Part shown: in pieces, positions 7,013 to 14,106 of the stretch
Layout: the number at the start of each line of letters is the position of its first letter
How positions within the stretch are numbered: position 1 is the stretch's first letter
From: CBFHND01 sp965657085
GTDB lineage: Bacteria > Pseudomonadota > Alphaproteobacteria > Rhodobacterales > Rhodobacteraceae
NCBI GenBank assembly: GCA_965657085.1
Contig: CBFHND010000009.1
Span: 1 to 64,000 of the forward strand
Direction of reading: 5' to 3'
DNA length: 64,000 nt
Position numbers and translations under genes: made by a program
Notes under the pieces: generated by a model
Told to the model about the DNA's origin: nothing
What the model saw: the letters and a program-made list of their open reading frames with translations, nothing else
Databases searched by the model: none

Positions 7013-7855
7013 ATGGCACTCAAGTCGTATAAGCCGACGACGCCGGGCCAGCGTGGGCTGGTTCTGATCGACCGTTCGGAGCTGTGGAAAGGTCGCCCTG
7101 TCAAGGCGCTGACCGAGGGTCTCACCAAGAATGGTGGACGCAACAACACCGGACGGATCACGATGCGCCGCAAAGGCGGTGGGGCCAAGCGCCTCTATCG
7201 GGTCGTCGATTTCAAACGTAACAAGTTCGATGTGGCCGCAACGGTCGAACGCATCGAATATGACCCCAACCGCACAGCGTTCATCGCGCTGGTCAAATAT
7301 GACGATGGCGAGCAGGCCTATATCCTGGCCCCCCAACGTCTGGCGGTTGGCGACAAGGTCGTGGCCTCGGCCAAGGCCGACATCAAGCCCGGCAACGCAA
7401 TGCCCTTCTCGGGTCTGCCCATCGGGACAATCGTGCACAACATCGAGATGAAGCCCGGCAAGGGTGGTCAGATCGCGCGTGCCGCCGGCACCTACGCCCA
7501 GTTCGTGGGTCGTGATGGTGGCTATGCCCAGATCCGTCTGAGCTCGGGCGAACTGCGTCTGGTGCGTCAGGAATGCATGGCCACCGTTGGTGCCGTGTCG
7601 AACCCCGACAACTCCAACCAGAACTTCGGTAAAGCGGGCCGCATGCGTCACAAGGGCATCCGCCCGTCTGTGCGTGGTGTTGTCATGAACCCGATCGACC
7701 ACCCCCACGGTGGTGGTGAAGGCCGTACATCGGGTGGTCGCCACCCTGTGTCGCCATGGGGCAAGCCGACCAAGGGTGCACGTACCCGCAACAAGAACAA
7801 AGCGTCGCAAAAGCTGATCATCCGCTCGCGTCACGCCAAGAAGAAGGGGCGTTAA
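7013..7855 (+). CDS. rplB: 50S ribosomal protein L2
   Basis: L2 (280 aa), needed for subunit association and peptidyl transfer. Signature HPHGGGEGRTSGGRHP near the C-terminus contains the conserved histidine; RITMRRKGGGAKRLYR and the basic C-terminus are also typical. The ATG at 7013 gives the family N-terminus MALKSYKPTTPGQRG; an upstream in-frame start at 6977 would add 12 atypical residues. It starts the second S10 segment; rpsS follows after 3 nt. Confidence 0.98.
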   Translation: MALKSYKPTTPGQRGLVLIDRSELWKGRPVKALTEGLTKNGGRNNTGRITMRRKGGGAKRLYRVVDFKRNKFDVAATVERIEYDPNRTAFIALVKYDDGEQAYILAPQRLAVGDKVVASAKADIKPGNAMPFSGLPIGTIVHNIEMKPGKGGQIARAAGTYAQFVGRDGGYAQIRLSSGELRLVRQECMATVGAVSNPDNSNQNFGKAGRMRHKGIRPSVRGVVMNPIDHPHGGGEGRTSGGRHPVSPWGKPTKGARTRNKNKASQKLIIRSRHAKKKGR

Positions 7856-7858
7856 TCA

Positions 7859-8137
7859 ATGTCTCGTTCCGTATGGAAAGGCCCGTTCGTCGACAGCTAT
7901 GTCCTGAAGAAGGCAGAAGCTGCACGCGAATCCGGCCGCAACGAAGTGATCAAGATCTGGTCGCGTCGCTCGACAATCCTGCCCCAGTTCGTGGGCCTCA
8001 CATTTGGCGTGTACAACGGCCAGAAACATATCCCGGTGAACGTCTCCGAGGAAATGATCGGCCAGAAGTTCGGTGAATATTCGCCGACCCGTACCTATTA
8101 CGGTCATGCCGCTGACAAGAAGGCGAAACGCAAATGA
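7859..8137 (+). CDS. rpsS: 30S ribosomal protein S19
   Basis: S19 (92 aa) of the 30S head, paired with S13. Family text RSVWKGPFVDSYVLKK, KIWSRRSTILPQFVGLTFGV, and FGEYSPTRTYYGH. It lies 3 nt after rplB and overlaps rplV by 4 nt (ATGA). Confidence 0.98.
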   Translation: MSRSVWKGPFVDSYVLKKAEAARESGRNEVIKIWSRRSTILPQFVGLTFGVYNGQKHIPVNVSEEMIGQKFGEYSPTRTYYGHAADKKAKRK

Positions 8138-8514
8138 GCAAGGATAAGAATCCGCGCCGCGTGGCCGACAACGAAGCCATGGCGAAAACACGCATGCTGC
8201 GCACCAGCCCTCAGAAGCTGAACCTCGTCGCTGCGATGATCCGTGGCAAGAAGGTGGACAAGGCTCTGACCGACCTGACGTTCTCGAAAAAGCGCATCGC
8301 GCAAGACGTCAAAAAGTGCCTGCAGTCGGCCATCGCCAACGCTGAAAACAACCACAACCTTGACGTGGACGAACTGATCGTCGCCGAAGCGTGGGTTGGC
8401 AAGAACCTGACACTGAAACGCGGTCGTCCGCGCGCCCGTGGCCGGTTTGGCAAGATCATGAAGCCATTTGCCGAAATCACGATCAAAGTGCGTCAAGTCG
8501 AGGAGCAAGCCTGA
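8134..8514 (+). CDS. rplV: 50S ribosomal protein L22
   Basis: L22 (126 aa), whose beta-hairpin lines the exit tunnel. Conserved RTSPQKLNLVAAMIRG, the internal AENNHNLDVDELIV, and the hairpin text KRGRPRARGRFGKI are all present. It is coupled by overlap to rpsS upstream and rpsC downstream (TGATG, 1-nt overlap). Confidence 0.98.
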   Translation: MSKDKNPRRVADNEAMAKTRMLRTSPQKLNLVAAMIRGKKVDKALTDLTFSKKRIAQDVKKCLQSAIANAENNHNLDVDELIVAEAWVGKNLTLKRGRPRARGRFGKIMKPFAEITIKVRQVEEQA

Positions 8515-9221
8515 TGGGTAACAAAGTCAATCCGATCGGCATGCGTCTTCAGGTCAACCGCACCTGGGACAGCCGCTGGTACGCCGACACCAAGGATTAC
8601 GGGAACCTTCTTCTGGAAGACCTGAAGATCCGCGATTTCATCAAGGATGAGTGCAAGCAGGCCGGCGTGGCCCGCGTGATCATCGAACGCCCGCACAAGA
8701 AGTGCCGCGTCACGATCCACACCGCACGTCCCGGTGTCATCATCGGCAAGAAAGGTGCGGACATCGAAGGTCTGCGCAAGAAGCTGGCGAACCTGACGGA
8801 CAGCGAACTGCACCTCAACATCGTTGAAGTGCGCAAGCCCGAGCTGGATGCCGCCCTCGTGGGTGAAAGCATCGCACAGCAGCTCGAGCGTCGCGTGTCG
8901 TTCCGTCGTGCCATGAAACGTGCCGTGCAAAACGCGATGCGCATGGGTGCCCTTGGCATTCGTGTGAACGTGGCCGGCCGTCTGGGCGGTGCAGAGATTG
9001 CCCGTACAGAATGGTACCGTGAAGGTCGTGTGCCCCTGCACACCCTGCGCGCCGACATCGATTACGCTCACGTCGAAGCGTCGACTGCCTATGGCATCAT
9101 CGGCATCAAGACCTGGATCTTCAAAGGCGAGATCATGGAACACGATCCACAGGCGCGTGACCGTAAAGCACAAGAACTCCAGGATGGTCCTGCGCCCCGT
9201 GGCGCTGGTGGCCGTCGCTAA
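8514..9221 (+). CDS. rpsC: 30S ribosomal protein S3
   Basis: S3 (235 aa), at the mRNA entry tunnel. The N-terminus GNKVNPIGMRLQVNRTWDSR fixes the start at 8514, inside the rplV stop. A KH domain with IIGKKGADIEGLRKKL (GKKG loop) lies around residues 60-100; the C-terminal domain carries NVAGRLGGAEIARTEWYREG. The tail is a short disordered Gly/Arg stretch. An upstream extension of the frame overlaps rplV and is not used. Confidence 0.98.
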   Translation: MGNKVNPIGMRLQVNRTWDSRWYADTKDYGNLLLEDLKIRDFIKDECKQAGVARVIIERPHKKCRVTIHTARPGVIIGKKGADIEGLRKKLANLTDSELHLNIVEVRKPELDAALVGESIAQQLERRVSFRRAMKRAVQNAMRMGALGIRVNVAGRLGGAEIARTEWYREGRVPLHTLRADIDYAHVEASTAYGIIGIKTWIFKGEIMEHDPQARDRKAQELQDGPAPRGAGGRR

Positions 9222-9233
9222 AGGGGAAGACAG

Positions 9234-9647
9234 ATGCTTCAACCAAAGCGTACGAAATTCCGCAAGCAGTTCAAGGGGTCCATCAAGGGCCTCGCCAAGG
9301 GCGGCTCGGATCTGAACTTCGGCACATATGGCCTCAAGGCGCTTGAGCCTGAGCGTGTGACAGCCCGTCAAATCGAAGCGGCCCGCCGCGCGATGACACG
9401 TCACATGAAACGTCAGGGCCGTGTCTGGATCCGTATCTTCCCGGATGTGCCTGTCACAGCCAAGCCCATCGAAGTGCGTATGGGTAAGGGTAAAGGCTCG
9501 GTGGACCGTTGGGCCGCCAAGGTCAAACCCGGCCGCGTGATGTTCGAGATCGACGGCGTCAACGACGACATCGCCCGCGAGGCCCTGCGCCTTGCCGCGA
9601 TGAAGCTGCCGATCAAGACCCGCGTTGTGGTCAGAGAAGACTGGTAA
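9234..9647 (+). CDS. rplP: 50S ribosomal protein L16
   Basis: L16 (137 aa) contacts A-site tRNA. Family text: MLQPKRTKFRKQFKG, GRVWIRIFPDVPVTAKP, and RMGKGKGSVDRWAAKVKPG (the loop close to the peptidyl transferase centre). Last gene of the second S10 segment; in E. coli rpmC would follow at once, but here a hairpin element and terminator follow and rpmC is about 1.95 kb away. Confidence 0.98.
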   Translation: MLQPKRTKFRKQFKGSIKGLAKGGSDLNFGTYGLKALEPERVTARQIEAARRAMTRHMKRQGRVWIRIFPDVPVTAKPIEVRMGKGKGSVDRWAAKVKPGRVMFEIDGVNDDIAREALRLAAMKLPIKTRVVVREDW

Positions 9648-9650
9648 TCA

Positions 9651-9672
9651 CGTCGCTGCGCACGCAGCGACG
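9651..9672 (+). repeat. Perfect 10-bp inverted repeat after rplP
   Basis: CGTCGCTGCG (9651-9660) and CGCAGCGACG (9663-9672) form a perfect stem over a CA gap, 3 nt after the rplP stop. No T run follows, so it is not a terminator by itself. It precedes the conserved hairpin element; the tuf copy lacks this extra stem. Confidence 0.6.
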
Positions 9673-9680
9673 CGTGCGCG

Positions 9681-9718
9681 GCAGTCGCTCTGAAAGAGCG
9701 ATGAGAGCGGCACCCGGT
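9681..9718 (+). other. Conserved hairpin element downstream of rplP (copy 2)
   Basis: Stem TCGCTCT (9685-9691) with AGAGCGA (9695-9701), loop GAA, preceded by GCAG and followed by TGAGAGC (9702-9708) and CACCCGGT (9711-9718). It has the same architecture as 347-394 after tuf, with paired base changes in the stem (TTCC/GGAA against CTCT/AGAG). It too is followed by an intrinsic terminator. Likely a structured 3' UTR or 3'-derived small RNA. Confidence 0.55.
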
Positions 9719-9730
9719 AGAAATTGAGAG

Positions 9731-9758
9731 CCCCCGGCGTGGAAGCGCCGGGGGTTAT
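9731..9758 (+). terminator. Intrinsic terminator after rplP
   Basis: Stem CCCCCGGCG (9731-9739) with CGCCGGGGG (9746-9754), loop TGGAAG, then TTATT. It overlaps the stop codon of the convergent XRE gene (ends at 9755) and may be bidirectional. Confidence 0.88.
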
Positions 9759-10051
9759 TCTCTGTAAATGCCGGTTTCGACATATGCATACAATTGTCTG
9801 GCGGTCTGTTCATCCACTGCGGGATAAGAATATTTTTTGGGATCTTTCCCTTTTGCCTTTCCGAAGCGTTCACGCAGGAAAGGTGCAATTTCGAGAGCGG
9901 CCAACGAGAGTTCGATTGTTCGCGGAAGTTTTGCGCTGCTGTTTTCCAACGTGCTGATCGAAGTTCTGGATTTCATCCCCAACTCAATTTGTAATTCTGC
10001 TTGAGTGTAACCGTTTCGTTCACGCCACACCTTAACATCCTTGCCGATCAT
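9755..10051 (-). CDS. XRE-family helix-turn-helix regulator
   Basis: A 98-aa protein with an N-terminal HTH_XRE/Cro-CI domain (residues about 5-60: VKVWRERNGYTQAELQIELG followed by SRTSISTLENSSAKLPRTIE) and a basic C-terminal tail FGKAKGKDPKKYSYP. It probably binds DNA and may repress its own two-gene unit. It overlaps the upstream small gene by 4 nt (ATGA). The pair is clearly more AT-rich than the ribosomal genes around it, a sign of transfer. The layout resembles toxin-antitoxin or phage-type regulator cassettes, but no known toxin is seen. Confidence 0.8.
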   Translation of the reverse strand: MIGKDVKVWRERNGYTQAELQIELGMKSRTSISTLENSSAKLPRTIELSLAALEIAPFLRERFGKAKGKDPKKYSYPAVDEQTARQLYAYVETGIYRE

Positions 10052-10266
10052 AAGTGATCTCCATCATCGGCCTTGCGCACGGCTCTCAATTCCTTTGTTT
10101 CGCGAGTGAAGCTAATGCCAAAACCCTTCGCCATTATCTTAGTCGTTTTGCTGAGCAGGCTATTGCTCGACCTCCACTTGCTTTCGGGATTTTCCTGGAT
10201 GTGCAATATTTGTACGTCGGTACCTGATTTTTCCATAATTTGTGCCTTTACGCCGATTTTGGGCAT
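10048..10266 (-). CDS. Small hypothetical protein coupled to the XRE regulator
   Basis: A 72-aa protein, MPKIGVKAQIMEKSGTDVQI to KADDGDHL, with no family I recognise. Support for a real gene: AAGGG 6-7 nt before the ATG, and a 4-nt overlap with the XRE gene downstream. It is basic in the middle (LLSKTTKIMAKGFGISFTRE) and acidic at the end. By position it could be the partner (toxin or accessory) of the XRE protein, but its sequence does not look like HigB or RelE. Function unknown. Confidence 0.5.
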   Translation of the reverse strand: MPKIGVKAQIMEKSGTDVQILHIQENPESKWRSSNSLLSKTTKIMAKGFGISFTRETKELRAVRKADDGDHL

Positions 10267-10602
10267 AGGTGCCCTTCATTCGTTGAAATTAGTGATCAAA
10301 GATGAACAATTAGTTAAGCTTGCGGACGGTGCGAAGTACCTGCGCGGATTCAAGGCCGCAGGCCGCCGCGCCATCGACAGGCCACCCCCTGGCCTGTCGA
10401 TTTGGCTGCTTCCTGCGCGCAGCTGGTATGGAAGATGTATTTGGCTGACATAAAGTGCTGGAAAGAGCGGTCGGGTCGACAAACCGTGGCCTGTCGATGG
10501 TGCGGCTTCGCTCTCGATTTGAACAACCTCAAGCTTATCAGTAGCTATTGCCCCGCGCTTCGCTAAGCTGGACCGGCAACTCTGTCCCCGAAAGGCCACC
10601 CC
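10267..10602 (+). other. 336-nt gene-free interval with inverted repeats
   Basis: No supported coding frame. It holds an 11-bp stem at 10373-10401 and, about 90 nt further on, another copy of the sequence GGCCTGTCGATGGTGCGGC (10491-10509), nearly identical to the complement of 10365-10383. It is the presumed promoter region for the minus-strand XRE module and the plus-strand 65-aa gene. Confidence 0.5.
10373..10401. repeat. 11-bp inverted repeat
   Basis: ATCGACAGGCC (10373-10383) with GGCCTGTCGAT (10391-10401), loop ACCCCCT. There is no T run on either side, so a terminator role is doubtful. The arm sequence recurs at 10491-10500, which suggests a small dispersed repeat. Confidence 0.5.
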
Positions 10603-10800
10603 ATGAAGCATGTTCCCAAGCCGAACACCGACGCCGATCTGATACAGGAGTTCCTTAACAAAGGCGGCGAGATAAAGAAGGGCAAAACCAAGCCGATGCC
10701 GGATGACCTTGGTATCAGCAAGAACGTCTGGGGCAACAAGCTGACCAAGGAGGAGAAAGCCGCGAAGAAGGCGGGCAAGTCTACCCCCACCGGTAGTTGA
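10603..10800 (+). CDS. Small conserved-type hypothetical protein
   Basis: A 65-aa, very basic protein: TDADLIQEFLNKGGEIKKGK, then TKPMPDDLGISKNVWGNKLT, then a Lys-rich tail EEKAAKKAGK. The GKTKPMP...LGIS...W.NKLTKEEK pattern looks like a small protein common in this bacterial group, though I cannot name its family. Its charge suggests nucleic-acid or ribosome contact (inference). GAAAGG precedes the ATG. Its last 20 nt overlap, on the other strand, the 3' end of the oxygenase-like gene. Confidence 0.65.
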   Translation: MKHVPKPNTDADLIQEFLNKGGEIKKGKTKPMPDDLGISKNVWGNKLTKEEKAAKKAGKSTPTGS

Positions 10801-11401
10801 ACGACACCGACACGCGTTCGTCCTCGGACATGTTCATCGGCACCTCGTGCCGCAGCCAGCTTTCCCACAGCAGCACGTCGCCCACGTCGGGCTTGATATA
10901 GACAAAGGCCTGCAATTCCTCGCGCGCGTCTTTCACACGGGGCGGGGCGGCCATCATCATCGCGTGGCGCGGGTCCTCAAGCTTGAGCGCGGAGGCACCT
11001 TCGGGCATGGCCACATAGGTGGTGCCGGAAATCACCGAATGCGGATGGATGTGCGACGAATGGGTGCCGCCCTCGGGCAGGATGTTGATCCAGATGTCCT
11101 CAAGCACCAGCGCCCGCCCGTCCAGATCAAACTCCAGATCACGCGCAAAGGCGGCCACATGGGCGTCCAGCGCCTTGACCACATCGGCAAAGATCGGAAA
11201 GCGCCAGGGCAGATCCGTCAGCGACGCATAGGAGGTATAGCCCGGAAAACCGTTGTCCTCGCACCAGTCCTGACCGGCCTCGTCATCCTCGGCGATGGCA
11301 TAACATGAGGCCGTCAATTCCGTCTGGTCCACGGCGGGATCATGTTCGGACAAGGGCGCGCGGTACAGGCGGGTGGCGAAGAGGGATCTGATATCTGACA
11401 T
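10781..11401 (-). CDS. Putative 2-oxoglutarate-Fe(II) oxygenase (TIGR02466-type)
   Basis: A 206-aa protein resembling the 2OG-Fe(II)_Oxy_5/TIGR02466 family. Double-stranded beta-helix signs: EDIWINILPEGGTHSSHIHP with the metal-binding HxH region (HIHPHSVISGTTYV), and a C-terminal WLRHEVPMNMSEDERVSVSF that supplies the distal His and a substrate-binding Arg. Substrate unknown. It sits in the gap between rplP and rpmC, on the opposite strand, convergent with the 65-aa gene and divergent from rpmC. Confidence 0.75.
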   Translation of the reverse strand: MSDIRSLFATRLYRAPLSEHDPAVDQTELTASCYAIAEDDEAGQDWCEDNGFPGYTSYASLTDLPWRFPIFADVVKALDAHVAAFARDLEFDLDGRALVLEDIWINILPEGGTHSSHIHPHSVISGTTYVAMPEGASALKLEDPRHAMMMAAPPRVKDAREELQAFVYIKPDVGDVLLWESWLRHEVPMNMSEDERVSVSFNYRWG

Positions 11402-11499
11402 GGAACGATATCTACCGCAGAGCCCTGCGCATTGCGAGGCAGGAAAACGCTATATATAGCAGGTGCAGCAGCGCCCCCGAAACATTGTGCCACAAGGGG

Positions 11500-11528
11500 T
11501 TGCCACACCTATCAAACCCTCCTATACG
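11500..11528 (+). promoter_or_regulatory. sigma70-type promoter of the rpmC (spc) operon
   Basis: -35 TTGCCA (11500-11505), 17 nt, -10 TATACG (11523-11528); the same boxes and the preceding GGGG as at the rpsJ promoter (3436-3464). It gives a leader of about 70 nt. This makes rpmC onward independent of rplP transcription. Confidence 0.7.
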
Positions 11529-11604
11529 GCGCACTTCACCCACTCCACCGGGAATCGGGTCACGCATGTCTGCGGCCCGCCGGTGATGTTGAAAGGAAAA
11601 GGCG

Positions 11605-11808
11605 ATGAACGCCCAAGAACTGCGTGACATGACGCCCGATCAGCTGCGTGACAAGCTGGCCGAGCTGAAAAAAGAAAGCTTCAACCTGCGCTTCCAGCAA
11701 GCCACAGGTCAGCTTGAGAACCCTGCCCAGATCCGCACAGCGCGCCGCAATGCTGCACGTGTGAAGACAATTCTGAGCCAAAAAGCCGCCGACGCGGCTG
11801 CTGAATAA
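11605..11808 (+). CDS. rpmC: 50S ribosomal protein L29
   Basis: L29 (67 aa), a two-helix protein next to L23 at the tunnel exit. Typical text: ELRDMTPDQLRDKLAELKKE, FNLRFQQATGQLENPAQIRT. AAAGG precedes the ATG. It opens the third ribosomal segment, with rpsQ 11 nt downstream. Confidence 0.97.
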   Translation: MNAQELRDMTPDQLRDKLAELKKESFNLRFQQATGQLENPAQIRTARRNAARVKTILSQKAADAAAE

Positions 11809-11819
11809 GGAGAGCACCA

Positions 11820-12050
11820 ATGCCCAAGCGTATTCTGACCGGCACCGTGACCTCCGATGCCAATGAACAAACCATCACCGTGTCCGTCGAGCGCCGCTTT
11901 ACGCACCCGGTTCTGAAAAAGACCATTCGTAAGTCCAAGAAGTACCGGGCGCACGATGAAAAGAATGCCTTCAAGGTTGGCGATTCCGTACGCATCATCG
12001 AATGCGCGCCACGCTCGAAGACAAAACGCTGGGAAGTGCTGGAGGCCTGA
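11820..12050 (+). CDS. rpsQ: 30S ribosomal protein S17
   Basis: S17 (76 aa), an OB-fold 16S rRNA binder. Family text: PKRILTGTVTSD, TITVSVERRFTHPVLKK, SKKYRAHDE, GDSVRIIECAPRSKTKRW. A strong AAGGAG lies 9 nt upstream. A 79-nt spacer follows before rplN. Confidence 0.97.
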   Translation: MPKRILTGTVTSDANEQTITVSVERRFTHPVLKKTIRKSKKYRAHDEKNAFKVGDSVRIIECAPRSKTKRWEVLEA

Positions 12051-12129
12051 AGCCTGCAGCGCTTTCGCGCATTAATCGAAACCCTGGGGATCAGGCACGC
12101 ATCGCCCCCCAAAGGTCGGGAGAAACCAA

Positions 12130-12498
12130 ATGATCCAGATGCAAACCAACCTGGATGTTGCTGACAACAGCGGCGCACGCCGTGTTCAGTGCATCAAGGT
12201 ATTGGGTGGTTCCAAGCGTAAGTACGCATCCGTGGGCGACGTCATCGTCGTCTCGGTCAAGGAAGCCATCCCACGTGGTCGCGTAAAGAAAGGTGACGTC
12301 CGCAAGGCCGTCGTCGTGCGCACCGCCAAGGAAGTTCGTCGCGAGGATGGCACCGCCATTCGTTTTGATCGCAACGCCGCCGTTATCCTGAACAACAACA
12401 ACGAGCCGATCGGTACACGTATCTTTGGCCCGGTTGTGCGCGAACTGCGTGGCAAGAACTTCATGAAAATCATCTCGCTGGCTCCGGAGGTGCTCTGA
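12130..12498 (+). CDS. rplN: 50S ribosomal protein L14
   Basis: L14 (122 aa), at the subunit interface. Begins MIQMQTNLDVADNSGARRVQ and contains the family motif AVVVRTAKEVRREDGTAIRF. Full length, with the stop overlapping the rplX start by 1 nt (TGATG). Confidence 0.98.
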   Translation: MIQMQTNLDVADNSGARRVQCIKVLGGSKRKYASVGDVIVVSVKEAIPRGRVKKGDVRKAVVVRTAKEVRREDGTAIRFDRNAAVILNNNNEPIGTRIFGPVVRELRGKNFMKIISLAPEVL

Positions 12499-12803
12499 TG
12501 GCTGCGAAACTGAAAAAAGGCGACAAGGTCGTCATGCTGACCGGCAAGGACAAGGGCAAAGAGGGTACCATCTCTTCCGTTGATCCCAAGGCGAACAAAG
12601 CCGTGGTTGATGGCCTGAACATTGCCATCCGCGCCACACGTCAAAGCCAGACCAGCCAGGGCGGCCGCATCCCCAAGGCGATGCCCGTTGACCTGAGCAA
12701 CCTCGCGCTGCTGGATGCCAACGGCAAGGCAACGCGCGTCGGCTTCAAAATGGATGGCGACAAGAAAGTGCGCTACGCCAAGACAACAGGGGACGTGATC
12801 TGA
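12498..12803 (+). CDS. rplX: 50S ribosomal protein L24
   Basis: L24 (101 aa), an early assembly protein. KOW motif in KKGDKVVMLTGKDKGKEGTI; the rest, VDGLNIAIRATRQSQTSQGG and RVGFKMDGDKKVRYAK, fits the family. Coupled to rplN and rplE by 1-nt overlaps. Confidence 0.98.
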   Translation: MAAKLKKGDKVVMLTGKDKGKEGTISSVDPKANKAVVDGLNIAIRATRQSQTSQGGRIPKAMPVDLSNLALLDANGKATRVGFKMDGDKKVRYAKTTGDVI

Positions 12804-13366
12804 TGCTCGACACAGCGAACTATACACCCCGCCTCAAGTCGCAGTATGCGGACAGCATCCGCGCTACGATGAAAGAGGAATTCGGCTACTCCAACGACAT
12901 GCAGATCCCGCGTCTGGACAAGATCGTCCTGAACATCGGCTGCGGTGCCGAAGCCGTGCGTGACAGCAAGAAAGCCAAATCCGCTCAGGAAGACCTGACC
13001 GCGATTGCCGGCCAGAAGGCATTGACCACCACCGCCAAGAAATCCATCGCGGGTTTCCGGGTGCGTGAGGACATGCCCTTGGGTGCCAAGGTGACCCTGC
13101 GTGGTGACCGCATGTACGAATTCCTGGACCGTCTGATCACGATCGCACTGCCCCGCGTCCGCGACTTCCGCGGCGTGTCCGGCAAATCCTTTGATGGCCG
13201 CGGCAACTATGCCATGGGCATGAAAGAGCACATCGTGTTCCCCGAGATTGACTTTGATAAAGTCGACGAGACATGGGGAATGGACATCGTCATCGCCACC
13301 ACGGCGAAAACCGACGCTGAAGCCAAGGCGCTGTTGAAAGCTTTCAACATGCCCTTCAATTCGTAA
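12803..13366 (+). CDS. rplE: 50S ribosomal protein L5
   Basis: L5 (187 aa) binds 5S rRNA and contacts the P-site tRNA. Recognisable by PRLDKIVLNIGCGAEAV, AGQKALTTTAKKSIAGFRVR, and FPEIDFDKVDETWGMDI. It starts in the rplX stop codon and is followed after 19 nt by rpsN. Confidence 0.98.
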   Translation: MLDTANYTPRLKSQYADSIRATMKEEFGYSNDMQIPRLDKIVLNIGCGAEAVRDSKKAKSAQEDLTAIAGQKALTTTAKKSIAGFRVREDMPLGAKVTLRGDRMYEFLDRLITIALPRVRDFRGVSGKSFDGRGNYAMGMKEHIVFPEIDFDKVDETWGMDIVIATTAKTDAEAKALLKAFNMPFNS

Positions 13367-13385
13367 GCGCAGGAAGGATTAGAGA

Positions 13386-13691
13386 ATGGCTAAGAAATCC
13401 ATGATCGCGCGCGAAGTGAAGCGCGAGAAGCTGGTCAAGAAGTACGCCGCCAAGCGCGCCGCACTCAAAGAGATCGTCAGCGATGAAAGCAAGCCGATGG
13501 AAGAGCGTTTCCGCGCCTCCCTGAAGCTGGCGAAACTGCCGCGCAATAGCTCGGCCACACGCCTGCACAACCGGTGCCAACTGACCGGTCGTCCACACGC
13601 GTATTATCGCAAACTGAAAATTTCGCGGATCGCGCTGCGGGAACTTGGCTCAGCGGGCCAAATCCCCGGCATGGTCAAGTCGAGCTGGTAA
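13386..13691 (+). CDS. rpsN: 30S ribosomal protein S14 (zinc-independent type)
   Basis: S14 (101 aa). This is the longer form without the CxxC...CxxC zinc site: only one Cys is present in the C-terminal NRCQLTGRPHAYYRKLKISR. The N-terminus AKKSMIAREVKREKLVKKYA is typical. AGGAAGG precedes the start; rpsH follows after 12 nt. Confidence 0.98.
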   Translation: MAKKSMIAREVKREKLVKKYAAKRAALKEIVSDESKPMEERFRASLKLAKLPRNSSATRLHNRCQLTGRPHAYYRKLKISRIALRELGSAGQIPGMVKSSW

Positions 13692-13703
13692 GGAGGGCAT
13701 ATT

Positions 13704-14096
13704 ATGAACGATCCTATCGCAGACATGCTCACCCGTATCCGTAACTCTCAGATGCGCGGCAAATCCACAGTCATGACACCAGCCTCCAAGCTGCGTGCGT
13801 GGGTCTTGGATGTGCTGGCAGACGAAGGCTACATCCGCGGCTATGAAGCAACCACAGGCGCCGACGGCCACCCGGCCATCGAAATCAGCCTGAAATATTA
13901 CGAAGGCGAACCTGTCATTCGCGAACTGAAGCGGGTCTCCAAGCCCGGTCGGCGCGTGTACATGGGCGTCAATGACATTCCCGTTGTCCGTCAGGGCCTG
14001 GGTGTGTCGATTGTCTCCACACCCCAGGGTGTGATGTCGGATGCAAATGCTCGCGCCAAGAACGTTGGTGGCGAAGTACTTTGCACCGTCTTCTAA
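13704..14096 (+). CDS. rpsH: 30S ribosomal protein S8
   Basis: S8 (130 aa), a 16S central-domain binder and, in E. coli, the repressor of the spc operon. Family text: NDPIADMLTRIRNSQMRGKS, GLGVSIVSTPQGVMSDANAR, GGEVLCTVF. Strong AAGGAGG 10 nt upstream. Confidence 0.98.
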   Translation: MNDPIADMLTRIRNSQMRGKSTVMTPASKLRAWVLDVLADEGYIRGYEATTGADGHPAIEISLKYYEGEPVIRELKRVSKPGRRVYMGVNDIPVVRQGLGVSIVSTPQGVMSDANARAKNVGGEVLCTVF

Positions 14097-14106
14097 GGAG
14101 GGTTCG

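Noticed and set aside
10276..10611. 111-codon minus-strand frame over the repeat-bearing spacer
   Set aside because: No ribosome binding site, and it runs through an inverted repeat; the product has no recognisable pattern.
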